The notes beneath the pieces are model-generated. The model saw only the letters and a list, made by a program, of their open reading frames with translations, was not told the DNA's origin and did no database searches. From contig VDCT01000803.1 in NCBI GenBank assembly GCA_009763385.1, positions 1-64,000 of the forward strand: a stretch of DNA of 64,000 bases, given 5' to 3'. Made by a program: the position numbers and the translations under genes. Source of the DNA: Coix lacryma-jobi var. lacryma-jobi (lineage: Eukaryota > Streptophyta > Magnoliopsida > Poales > Poaceae). This document shows, one piece after another, positions 1 through 9,321 of the stretch (positions are counted from its first letter, which is position 1; the number at the start of each line of letters is the position of its first letter).

Positions 1-1392
1 ATAGCAAAAGCTTTCTTGATGCCCATCTTTCTCACAAAAAGAGCAATGGTACAAAGGCCTACTGGAAGGCACACCATCGTCCGACAAGTGAGAAGTCCCT
101 TGGGACTTAGAACAAGAAGAATCAATCACCAACTTGGTGCCAACGTTAGGAGCACACGTGCCATGGGAAAGGCTACGCGGCTTCCTAAAAGCCTTAGCTC
201 GAATCCGCCGCTCGTGCTTGACACGGCGAAAACAAAAATCGAGCGAATGTCCCTCCTTCTTGCAAAAGGTGCAATGAAAAACCGGATTGGGAGGACGAGT
301 CCCAAAAATATGAGAAGGGACATCACTCGAAGAACTAGCAAGGTTAAGAGTAGCTATGAAAGAGCTATCCGAAACCTTGGCACTAGTGCTAACGTCAAAA
401 GACTCACGCGCAACACAAGAACTCAACTCCGGTTGTAAAGATGCAGAGATGGAAATATCAACATCGGAGTTGGAAGAAAAGCGTGACTCAAATGACTTAG
501 CACAAAGGCTCTTGCATCTTGTGGCCAAAACCTCATTTTCAAACTTGAGGCGGTCACAAGTACCACAAGGAGTGTTTCTCAAGTTCTCCATCTCCTCTTT
601 TATGCACTCGGCATATGTGGTACGCAAGAGCTCGACTTCCCTCTCAAGGTTGGCACTCATATCATTGTGCTCAACCAACTTAGCGCTCATATCATCGCGC
701 ATTTGCTTCAAAACCAAAACTTCTTTTTCCAAATCAATGCAAGATGTGCAAATGAAATCGGTGGAAGAAACATCACCAGAAACATCAAGCAAAGAATCAT
801 GAATAGCATTAGAAGTATGGCAAACATCTTTATTCAAAGAGCACAAGCTACAAGGCCTAGCATTTAACTCTACAATTTCAGCCCTAGCATGCTCAAGGTC
901 ATCTACACATGTCCTGTGAATCAGACTATATTCTCTAAGTCTAGCAACAAAAGATTCACAGTTGACACATGGCAGAGAAGCATTTGACTTTAACAAGGCT
1001 ATTTCATTTTTGGCACAATCAAGGTCCTTGCCCAAGTCAATGCAAGCTAAACATGGTTTGGAGGCATTGGATTTCAACATTTTATTTTCAGATTTTAAGC
1101 TAGCAAGAGAAAAGCGTAGCTCATCAACCTTCCTAACCATGTCACTACAGGAGGTGCAAGGTAAAGAGATACTAGACTTCAAATCACAAAGCTTGTGCAA
1201 GCTCACAAGTCCACGAGCAAGTATACCTCTCTTGGCCTTGCCAAGTTGACATAGGAGATCCTCCGGTGAAAGCTCATCATGTCGCAGAAGGTTCAGCATA
1301 TCATTCACCTCGCGATCCCTCTCATCAACTGCACTCCTCCTTCTTCCCAAGATGTCGTCCATGGAACCGTTCATGCTGAAAGACACAGACAT
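1..1392 (-). CDS. gag: gag polyprotein, partial (C-terminus off window)
   Basis: Open frame of 464 codons starting at the ATG at 1392-1390 and still open at the left edge; I chose this ATG because it is the first in frame after the primer site and leader. Gag forms the cytoplasmic particle and binds element RNA. Visible features: an acidic/basic N-terminus, long heptad-like coiled-coil stretches, six regularly spaced PCxxC or CxxC pairs (such as LPCTSC, KPCLAC, RPCSLC), then two CX2CX4HX4C zinc knuckles near + positions 229-270 and 4-45 (cores CTFCKKEGH and CSFCEKDGH). Knuckles of this form are the standard RNA-binding motif of copia gag. There is no UBN2-type capsid domain in the visible part, unlike the gag at 21005-23621, so this is a different family or the downstream half of a longer gag. 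It is closely related to the plus-strand frame at 4049-5638. No stop or frameshift seen. Confidence 0.75.
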   Translation of the reverse strand, partial: MSVSFSMNGSMDDILGRRRSAVDERDREVNDMLNLLRHDELSPEDLLCQLGKAKRGILARGLVSLHKLCDLKSSISLPCTSCSDMVRKVDELRFSLASLKSENKMLKSNASKPCLACIDLGKDLDCAKNEIALLKSNASLPCVNCESFVARLREYSLIHRTCVDDLEHARAEIVELNARPCSLCSLNKDVCHTSNAIHDSLLDVSGDVSSTDFICTSCIDLEKEVLVLKQMRDDMSAKLVEHNDMSANLEREVELLRTTYAECIKEEMENLRNTPCGTCDRLKFENEVLATRCKSLCAKSFESRFSSNSDVDISISASLQPELSSCVARESFDVSTSAKVSDSSFIATLNLASSSSDVPSHIFGTRPPNPVFHCTFCKKEGHSLDFCFRRVKHERRIRAKAFRKPRSLSHGTCAPNVGTKLVIDSSCSKSQGTSHLSDDGVPSSRPLYHCSFCEKDGHQESFCY

Positions 1393-1550
1393 ACTTGAAG
1401 AAGAAATTGGTGCACTCCAAAAGCACCGTTAGTGTTAGCAAGACAAAAACTTAACACCTCGGCAAAATAAAAAGCCGGAAACACAACAGCTCTCAAAAAA
1501 GGTCGCCTTCGCGGATCCGGAACCGGTTAAGGTAGAGAGATCCCTAACTG

Positions 1551-1562
1551 GCTCCGATACCA
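1551..1562 (-). other. Primer binding site (initiator Met tRNA type)
   Basis: On the minus strand this reads TGGTATCGGAGC, two bases after the LTR end. It differs by one base from the TGGTATCAGAGC site at 23671-23682, which is the usual plant initiator-Met tRNA complement. Confidence 0.85.
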
Positions 1563-1969
1563 ATTGAAGGACCGAAAATGCTAAAGCAGGGCGACCAGAG
1601 GGGGGGTGAATGGGAGCCTAAAAATTTCTTCTCAGAAATGCCGGCCTCTGTCCCAACAAAATCAACCCCAAGAGCAAAGCCGACACACGTGATGTCCACG
1701 ACCCAAGAGAATGGGTGGATGTTCCCTAGGAACACAGCGGGACACCACAAAAGCTCCCTCTTCCAAATCCACGCGAGTCAACTAGTGACAGGATGGAGTT
1801 TGGGTAACCTCAACCTCCCCCGAGCAACGCGAGGGGGATTCAGGCAATCTCGCAAAGCGGGAAGCCCGGTTTCTGTAGAGCACAGAGTCGGGAATCCAAC
1901 GCAAAAAGCGGATCTCAAATCGGAGCTCGAACGCAAAAGATACGGGCGAAAACGCGCAAACACTGCACT

Positions 1970-2343
1970 GACCGGACTCTGAGGTGCGTCCGGTCAGTGA
2001 CGATCGGACGCGTCCGGTCAGAGAAAAACCTCTCTGGATGCTCTCTGTTCACGACCGGACTCACGGTGATCAAGCGTCCGGTCGTTTCAACTGAGCGTCC
2101 GGTCAAGCACCGAGGAGGCAATGAACAGTGCCTTCAGTGCGTCCGGTCACGCGAAACCCTAGCGTCCGGTCAGAATCTCGCACAGTATTTCGCTCGGCCT
2201 TCAACGATCGGACGCACGGGATAGCGTCCGGTCGATATGAGGCGTGCGTCCGGTCAAGTCACGAAGGAGACGCAGAGAACGTGTTCAACGACCGGACTCA
2301 CGACCAAGCGTCCGGTCGGTGCGACTCGTGCGTCCGGTCACCG
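1970..2343 (-). repeat. GCGTCCGGTC motif array in LTR
   Basis: About a dozen copies of GCGTCCGGTC or its complement GACCGGACGC, irregularly spaced and in both orientations. A perfect 12-base palindrome CGGACGCGTCCG lies at 2005-2016. Confidence 0.85.
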
Positions 2344-2936
2344 CGATGCACCTCTGTTCATCCACCGAATCAACCCGATCTCCCTCAAATCAAAAGCACT
2401 AGGGCTCCAACTTCGTGTGAGGGATCACAAGGATGTTAGTGAGCTACTCCTAAGAGATCATGGCTCGAACCTAACTCCAAATCGGTGAATCGGAGAAAAA
2501 GGATGAAGAACGGCAAGAACTTGATCCCAACACTAAATACGCCCGATCTGTGAGTTCGTGAGGTATTAGAGAAATTCCTTCGGTAGAAAGAAGACTCTCA
2601 CAAAGCTACACAAGATGGTTCAAACGGATTTGCGAATCTTCCCTCGAAACAAGAATTCTCGTGAAGAACGAAAGAGGGGAAAACGTGCAAACGCGAAGAA
2701 CAAACTCGCAAGACAAATTAAAGCACGAATTTGATCCTTGGACTCAGAGGAATGGATGATTCATTAAGCACTTGGTGTACGGGCTACAAGCCACTCCAGC
2801 AGATCAAAGCTTGGATGGCGAAAAGCTCAAGAACAAGAGCCAACTCTCCTAACCCTAGCCTACTCTCACAGGAACAAAATGAGAGAGACACCACCACTAG
2901 TCTGCCAAGGATGCGGCTGCCCTAGCAGCCCTCTCC

Positions 2937-2945
2937 ATATATATA
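2937..2945 (-). promoter_or_regulatory. TATA-like tract of LTR promoter
   Basis: A TATATATA run read on the minus strand within the LTR. It is the best candidate TATA box for gag transcription of this element; the start site is not known. Confidence 0.5.
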
Positions 2946-3201
2946 GGCGCACGTCCTAATGACCAAGGCGCCCTTACATTAAGCACTCATCCCAAATACC
3001 CCCCAGGGGTAAAACCGTCCAGACTTGACAGTCTTCATCCGACGGCCACGCCCGCACATCCGGTAGCTTCGCCTCGACGCGACCTCACCCGATGCCGCCA
3101 CGTGCCGCCACTGTCGACCGCCGCGCCTTCTCACCGATAGCTTCGCCGCAACGCAAACCTCTCGGTGCCGCCACGCGTCGACCGTCCTTTCGGACCAACC
3201 C

Positions 3202-3333
3202 CCTGGTTTTGAGGCCCAAACCAGGCAAACCGGCCACCCCGAGTTTTGAGGCCCAAACTCGGAAACCCGCAAGCCCAGGTTTTGAGGCCCAAACCTGGAA
3301 ACCGTCCATCCCGAGTTTTGAGGCCAAACTCGG
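3202..3333 (-). repeat. Array of four covarying hairpins in LTR
   Basis: Four units of a perfect 8-bp stem around a constant loop TGAGGCCC (one copy lacks one C). The stem arms are CCTGGTTT/AAACCAGG, CCGAGTTT/AAACTCGG, CCAGGTTT/AAACCTGG and CCGAGTTT/AAACTCGG, so arms change together between units. Confidence 0.9.
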
Positions 3334-4048
3334 AAACCGTCGATGATAGCTTTTTGAGGCTCAGCTACCGAACCCGCACCGCAGACGGGATGTGGTTCGC
3401 ACACCCCGACCACCGGCACCGATGCCGATGCATGTCCAGCCTCCACGCCGGGCACAACGCCTTCGCCTTCCTTCTTGACTCGGCCGACGGCACTTGCGCC
3501 GCACGCAAGCCCGTGTCCGACCTCCCGCCAAGCGACACGACTCCAACGCCTTCCTCCCGACTCGGCCGATGCACCGCACATCCCCATGTGCTCTTGCTCG
3601 CCGATGCCACGTGCCAGCTACCACAGCTGGTCCTCTGGCCCTCTGGTCCCTCAGTCCAAGCCTCCCGTCCGCCTTTCACCGCTCGGTTCGTCGGCATGGC
3701 ACGTCCGCCGCACGGCACGCCCATCCTTCACCGCACCCGGTCCGTCAGCACGGCACGGCTCAACTTGACCTTCACCTCGCCATAGACCACTGTCTCCGAG
3801 CTCCACACCTGCACATCAACACAGCCAAGAGACACATGTCGCACACACACTCCAACACATAAACACCACACAACTCACGCCACCGGTTAGTCATAACATT
3901 AAGCGCATAGCAAGATAATGACTCAACCGGGTAAAAGCCTCAAACCTTCCTCAACACAGTCAATCATTCATCATATGTATTCTCAGCACATATCAACCTT
4001 GTGTTCTCAATATTAAGATGTGGTCTTTTTCATTAGAAGTGTTGTGCA

Positions 4049-5638
4049 TCTTTACCTTGCACCTCTTGTAGTGACATGGTTGGGAAGAATGATGAGCTAT
4101 GCTTTTCTCTTGCTAGCTTAAAATCTGAAAATAAAATGTTGATATCTAATGCTTCCAAACCATGTTTAGTTTGCATTGACTTGCACAAGGATCTTAATTG
4201 TGCTAAAACTGAAATAGTCTTGCTAAAGTCAAATGCTTTGTTACCATGTGTTTCTTGTGAGTCTTTACATGCTGAAATTAACAAACTAAAATTGACTCAC
4301 ACCACATGTGTAGATGAACTTGAGCATGCTAGGGCTGAAATTGTTGAAATAAATTCTAGGCCTTGTAGCTCATGCTCTTTGAATAAAAATGGTTGCCCTA
4401 CTTCTTGTGCTATTCATGACTCTTTGCTTGATGTGAATGGTGATGTTTCTTCCACCAATTTCATTTGCACGTCATGCATTGATTTGGAAAAAGAAGTTTT
4501 GGCTTTGAAGGTGTTGCGCGATGATATGAGCGCTAAGTTGGTTGAGCACAATGATATGAGTGCCAACCTTGAGAAAGTAGTTGAACTCTTGCGTACCATA
4601 TATGCCGAGTGCATTAGAGAGGAGATGGAAAATCTAAAAGATGCTCCTTGTGGTACTTGTGATGGCCTCATGTTTGAGAATGAGGTTTTAGCCAAAAGAT
4701 GCAAGAGTCTTTGTGCTAAGTCTTTTGAGTCACGCATTTCTTGCCACTCCGATGTTGGTGTTTCTAAGCTTGATTCTTTGAAACCGGAGTTGAGTTCTTG
4801 TGTTGCACGTGAGTCTTTTGACTGTAGCACTTGTGCCAAGGTTTCGGATAGCTCTTTCATAGCTACTCCTAACCTTGTTGTTTCGTCGAGTGATGTCCAA
4901 GGGACTTCTCCTAACAAGGGTGCTTCTCATATTTTTGGGACTCATGCTCCCAATCCAATATTCCATTGCACCTTTTGCAAGAAAGATGGACATTCGTTCG
5001 ATTTTTGTTTCCACCGTGTCAAACACGAGCGACGTATCCAAGCTAAGGCTTTTAGGAAGCCACGTAGCCTTTCCCATCGCACGTGTGCTCCTAGTGTTGG
5101 CACCAAGTTGGTTGTTGATGCTTATTGTTCTAAGTCCCAAGGGACTTCTCACTTGTCGGAGAATGGTGTGCCTTCCAATAGGCATTTGTACCACTGCTCT
5201 TTTTGTGAGAAAGATGGGCATCAAGAAAGCTTTTGCTATCGGTGTGCCAAACGCTTGCGTCAAGCTCGCTCTTCTAGGAAGATTGTGGTTCATAGCCCTT
5301 CTCATGGCATGAACGCTTGTGCTCCTAGCAAGAAGCACCTCTTTGTTGATGGGTTTTATGACTCCTTTTCTAGTGGGTTAGGTCATGGTCGTGGACAAGC
5401 TTCTAGTGCTTCTTGTGTTGGTCCACGTCATGCTTCTCATGGTGCTTCTATTGGTTCTTCTCAAAAAACCTTGGAAGATGTTTGCCTCTTTTCCCGTGGT
5501 ACGACTCGTTCTTCTCCTCGAGTTGTCCTTTTGAGGAATGCTTCCAAGGATGTTATAAAACTGAATTTGAACCAACATTTGCATCATGCTAACCCTTCGG
5601 GATCCAAGGCTCGGGTTACTTTGTCCTCTTGTGTGTAG
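4049..5638 (+). pseudogene. gag: gag polyprotein, N-terminally truncated
   Basis: Homology to the gag at 1-1392 begins at about 4046-4049, in frame, with an upstream TAG at 4034; the first usable ATG is at 4076, leaving 520 codons to the stop at 5636-5638. About 75 N-terminal residues of the related frame are missing. The rest is uninterrupted: coiled-coil segments with five CxxC pairs, and two CX2CX4HX4C zinc knuckles with cores CTFCKKDGH and CSFCEKDGH. A long Ser/His/Gly-rich tail follows, ending at LSSCV. No protease, integrase or RT follows directly, so if expressed it would be a gag-only product that could act only on enzymes supplied by other copies. Loss of the start region and promoter makes expression doubtful; the intact length suggests young age or recent selection on the source copy. 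Confidence 0.7.
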
Positions 5639-6590
5639 ATATGAGGACGCGGGGTGGAGAACATGCGCCTAATGGAACTTGGTCTTTTAGATATGATCAA
5701 GATTTGATGGTTCTCTACACCCCATTTAGAGTTGCCTCCAAAGAGGTTTTTTGCTATCTGGTGAGCTTTCATATACACTCATACCTTGTACATCCATGAT
5801 CTATGTCTTGCGGTATGAGATGGTCTTTCATGTGCTCACTTGTATAGTTCTTGCATGTACATTTTCCTGTGTATCATGTTTTGTTTAGTCTAGCATGTGC
5901 TATCTTGTATATCATGTCATGCTAGCCTTGTGTATAGTTTTTGCGGAGTAGCCATTCATGCTAGTTTGTGATCCTCATGAACATTGTGCCATGTTTTACC
6001 ATACTTCTCCATGAGCTTTACTTGTAGTGGTATGATGTTCATTCGGTGTCACTTTTTAGGTGCTTGTTTTGGTTAGCTACATGTATCCTGTTGATATGTT
6101 TACTTCGAGCACTAGCCTTTCCACAATTTTATCATGTTACATGCTTCTGGATCTATTGCTAGCATTATCTTGCATTGTAGCATGTGTTGAGGTTTAGGTT
6201 GTGTTTGGGTTGATCATGTCTCTAGGTTGCATTTTGCTCCATAGTGCTTTATACTGTTGCATGGTAGTCTTGACTAGTTTGAGTTCAGATCTCCTTTGCG
6301 GTATCATTCATAGGTAGGCCTCTTTTTGTTGATAGTTCACCTTATGCTTATTATGTGACTAACCGTTTTGTGGAGACCTTGAGGTCACACTTGACAAGAC
6401 AATGCCTTGTGCTTCTTCTGTCTTTGAGCTTGCAGGAGAACAGGAGCTTGGAGAGGGCATTTCGGCTCACGGACCCGATCCTACTTCTTCCACGACTTGG
6501 GGTTTCGTTCGAGCAGCTCTCAAATGAGCACTAGCTGCACCTGAGGGAGTGACAGCATCTGGCGAGGGGGAGACGACCTCGGCAAGGCAA
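5639..6590 (+). other. Non-coding internal segment, pol deleted
   Basis: T-rich sequence between gag and the RNase H remnant. I found no protease DSG motif, integrase HHCC or RT YVDD in any frame; the expected pol of about 3 kb is missing. 6480-6590 is GC-richer and marks the approach to the deletion join. Confidence 0.55.
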
Positions 6591-6714
6591 GCGCCCCGGA
6601 GATTTCAGTATATTCAGGCGTCCCCTCGGGTATCACATCAGCAGGCGGTCAAGCGCATCATGAGGTACCCCTGAGTTTGGGTTTGATACTCTTCTTCTTC
6701 GACCCCTTTGCTTT
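6591..6714 (+). pseudogene. Copia RNase H remnant
   Basis: One frame reads QASPRVSHQQAVKRIMRY, matching the intact pol at 17826-20684 (QASPHTSHRQAVKRIFRY) and the copy at 63290-63886. Upstream pol is absent and the frame dies just after RY by a stop. This scrap shows that the element once carried a full pol removed by an internal deletion between about 5640 and 6590. Confidence 0.7.
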
Positions 6715-9113
6715 GTGGTTTTTTCGATGTGGATTTTACTGGCTATTTCGCTTGAGCGTTTCTTGGCTCTTTGCATGTGAGTTTGGTGAGTGTTTCCCTT
6801 TTAGTTGGGGAAGCATTTTGCTTGTTGTTTCATAGTTTGACTTCTCCGATACCCTTTTGTTTTGGGTTTTTCTTTTTTAGGCTAGTCTTGCTTTGATTTT
6901 GATAGACTTGCTTTTGCATACATTTCATCACGTTTTCTAGTGCATTTTAGAGCTTCATGTTTAGAGCAATGAGAATGAGATTATGCTCTTTTTGGTATGC
7001 CATGTTTATTCATGATAATGCTTGTAGCTTAGACTCTTTTTGATCACTTGATACATGTTATGAGCTAAGCTATTTTTGCAAATGGTGAACTTGATTAATC
7101 AACTATGAAACCTTTAATTTGTTCACCATTGAGAGTGACAACTAGCATGGGTAGGATGTGTTGTGATCACTTGTGCTATCTTTTGTATGCTAGGTTGCTA
7201 TGTCTCTTGCACTGAGTCATTCACTTGCTTGGATTGTTCATATTTAACCTGTGCTTAAAATTTGATCCAAGTCTAGTGAAATGAAAATATCGAGATGGGA
7301 TTGCATGTGTCAACACATCACGGTATCGAGACTGTTTCTCATTGCACATTTGAGTTAAACTTGAGCCGTGTAGTGTAAGACCGAAACCGGTGCTTTAAGC
7401 TTCTGATTGCTTTTCTTGCATAGGCTTAGCCTAGTTGAAAAGTTAGACAATGACCATGTTTTCAACCTCTCGCAATCACATGCTTTAAATATGAACTTGT
7501 GTTAATACCGTTGCAATCTCTGATAAAATTTGAAAATAACACAAGTTTATGCTTCATTCTATGGCATGATGATTGAAATTTGCTAGGGGTAGTTCACCTT
7601 TTATACTTGAGTTAGCACTTGTTCGATTTCCTGTCTATTCATGCTTAGTGCTATTTTATTGATGAACTCCTTTTCAAATGGCTTAAAACTGCTCATATGC
7701 TTAAATTGTTCATATTTCGTATTCACTTGATCAGTTTGAGCATTTGCTAGCATTTGTATTGGTTGCTACAATTTCAGGGCAGCACCCTTTTGAGCATCTT
7801 TTCATTCTGATTGCTATACACTTGAAGCTGTCGCATTGTGCATATCATGCATTTTTAGCTTAGTGTACATACCCCCAGCTCTGATACACTTCTAGATAAC
7901 CGTGGTCACTTTGAGTGCTTTTCACGGCCCCCATATGTTTTTGGTTGATGACTTGTCTTGTGTTTGTGTCAACTTTGTGGAGAAATGCCAAAACCCTTCA
8001 GCATGTTCCCTTTTGTCAAGGGGGAGAAGCTGTTTGCAAAGGGGAGGTTGTGTGTTGGCACAAATGAGAGAGTTGTGCATTTTGGGGAGAGCTTTGAGCT
8101 AGGGGGAGTTTAGTTCTTTTATGATCTTTTAATTGGTATCCTTTTTGTGCTCCATTGTAACAAGTTTTCATTTGGTATGGAGTGCATTTGGTATAGTGAG
8201 ATTTGTTGCATAGCCTTTGTGTGTAGGCTTGCTTTCAGTGGGAGTCTCTTTTGCTTTGCTGCTTCTCCGCATGCTCCAAGTGCCTGTGCTCCAATTGGTT
8301 TTGAGCCTGCTAGTCGTGTCGAACCATTTTGCCTCTATCTTGAGGGACTAGCAGTTTTGACTTAGTATTTTTCGATTGGAGTCTTTTGAGCTAGTGGTGT
8401 TGAGCCGTTTTTAGCCTCATGCTCATTTTTGACTTGGTTGCGTCGAGCCGTTGCCCATGTCTTTGGGAACCAAGTCTTTCGCTCTTTGTCTGAGTTTTCG
8501 CTCTTTTGTGGAGTTTTGCTCAGATTTTGCTTGGTTGCGTTGAGCCATTGCCAATGTCTTTGGGGACCAAGCGTTGTTCATTTCAAATTGCCCTTTCTTT
8601 GGCTTTTCTTTGGCTTTTTGGGCATTTGGATGAGCAGTCTTCTCATGTTGAGTGATTTTGATCTTTGCCTTTCTATGGTTTTTAATCACTTGAATGAGAT
8701 TTTCGGTTTTGGTATCTCAAACCATCCCTTGTGCTTAGTTTTTGTCAAATCAATCATCAAGGGGGAGAAATTTCAAAACCTAAGTGGATAAGAACCTTCC
8801 AAGTGGATAAGAACCTTGGTTTCTTTTGTGTAGTTTCTTTTGTGATGATTGTTTGACAATTTATTTGAGATTGGTTTTTGAGTGCCTTTTGGGATTCATG
8901 AAACTCTTGTTTTCACTTGACTCTTCGGTTGTGTGGAGGCTTTGCCCGCTTCTCCCGTTTCTTTCAGGATCTAGAGCTTTTATTTGGAGTTTTCATGATC
9001 CTTTCTCATCTCAAGTGGCCTTGTGTTTGCTTTTGCTTGGCTTTTGGGCACTTGGATGAGGCTTGCCTTCAAACCCTTCCTTTGTGGTTTAACTGTTAGT
9101 CAATGCATTCATC
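6715..9113 (+). other. Long 3' non-coding region of copia element
   Basis: T-rich, no supported reading frame. Blocks match, in element orientation, the regions 16193-17815 and 61866-63285 of the other copia elements, for example around 7240-7460 and the repeated blocks with GAGCCGTTGCCCATG near 8440-8570. Several G-rich purine tracts (near 8022, 8100, 8758 and 9114) resemble second-strand primer sites. Confidence 0.7.
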
Positions 9114-9123
9114 AAGGGGGAGA
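9114..9123 (+). other. Polypurine tract
   Basis: AAGGGGGAGA immediately before the LTR start TGAGAACATATATG at 9125; the same tract precedes the 3' LTRs at 16181 and 61853 on the minus strand. Confidence 0.8.
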
Positions 9124-9124
9124 T

Positions 9125-9321
9125 TGAGAACATATATGATGAATGATTGACATTTGTGAGGAAGGTTTGAGGCTTTTCCCGGTTGAGTCCATATCTCGCT
9201 ATGCGCTTAATGTATATCACTAACCGGTGGCGTTGAGTTGGGGTGTGTTACTGTGTTGGTGTGCGTGTGCAACATGTGTCTCTTGGCTGTGTTGGTGTGC
9301 AGGTGTGGAGCTCGGAGGCTG
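9125..9321 (+). repeat. Copia 3' LTR, first 197 bases only
   Basis: Matches the first part of the LTR at 1565-3985 in reverse orientation, including the block with GTGTGGAGCTCGGAG, and stops where TGACAGAACCGACC of the Tekay-like LTR begins. Confidence 0.8.

Larger units (their letters stand above)
1..3985 (-). mobile_element. SIRE/Maximus-like Ty1/copia element, 5' part
   Basis: Minus-strand LTR retrotransposon cut by the left window edge. Going leftward it holds a 5' LTR (1565-3985), a primer binding site complementary to initiator-Met tRNA (1551-1562), a leader, and an open gag frame. The order LTR, primer site, gag fixes the orientation. Family assignment to copia rests on the Met-type primer site and on LTR blocks shared with the complete copia element at 14159-25729; pol is outside the window. 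The 63 bases between its outer end and the next element (3986-4048) show nothing recognisable. Confidence 0.8.
1565..3985 (-). repeat. Copia 5' LTR, 2.4 kb
   Basis: On the minus strand it begins TGAGAATACATATG and ends GGTCCTTCA, giving TG..CA ends, and is followed by the primer site. Inside are a TATA-like tract, an array of GCGTCCGGTC motifs and an array of four covarying hairpins. Its 3' end block (G-run, then GTGAATGGGAG on the plus strand) is shared with every copia LTR in the window, while its 5' start matches only the fragment at 9125-9321. Confidence 0.85.
4049..9321 (+). mobile_element. Deletion derivative of copia element (gag kept, pol lost)
   Basis: Plus-strand relative of the element at 1-3985. 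It starts inside gag, without LTR or primer site, keeps the rest of gag (to 5638), shows only a scrap of RNase H (about 6591-6714), then a long 3' non-coding region, a purine tract (9114-9123) and the first 197 bases of the 3' LTR (9125-9321), where a Tekay-like LTR cuts it off. Both ends are truncated, so no target duplication can be seen. Confidence 0.75.

Noticed and set aside
16..867. Plus-strand frames opposite the gag at the left edge
   Set aside because: The minus strand is open for 464 codons with zinc knuckles; the plus frames are short and lack motifs.
3246..3862. Pro/Arg/His-rich frames across the hairpin array and adjacent LTR
   Set aside because: They arise from GC-rich LTR sequence and are not conserved between LTR copies.
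8423..9099. Small Phe/Leu-rich frames that look like membrane proteins
   Set aside because: T-rich composition gives Phe/Leu by chance; the frames are not kept in the matching regions at 16193-17814 and 61866-63278.
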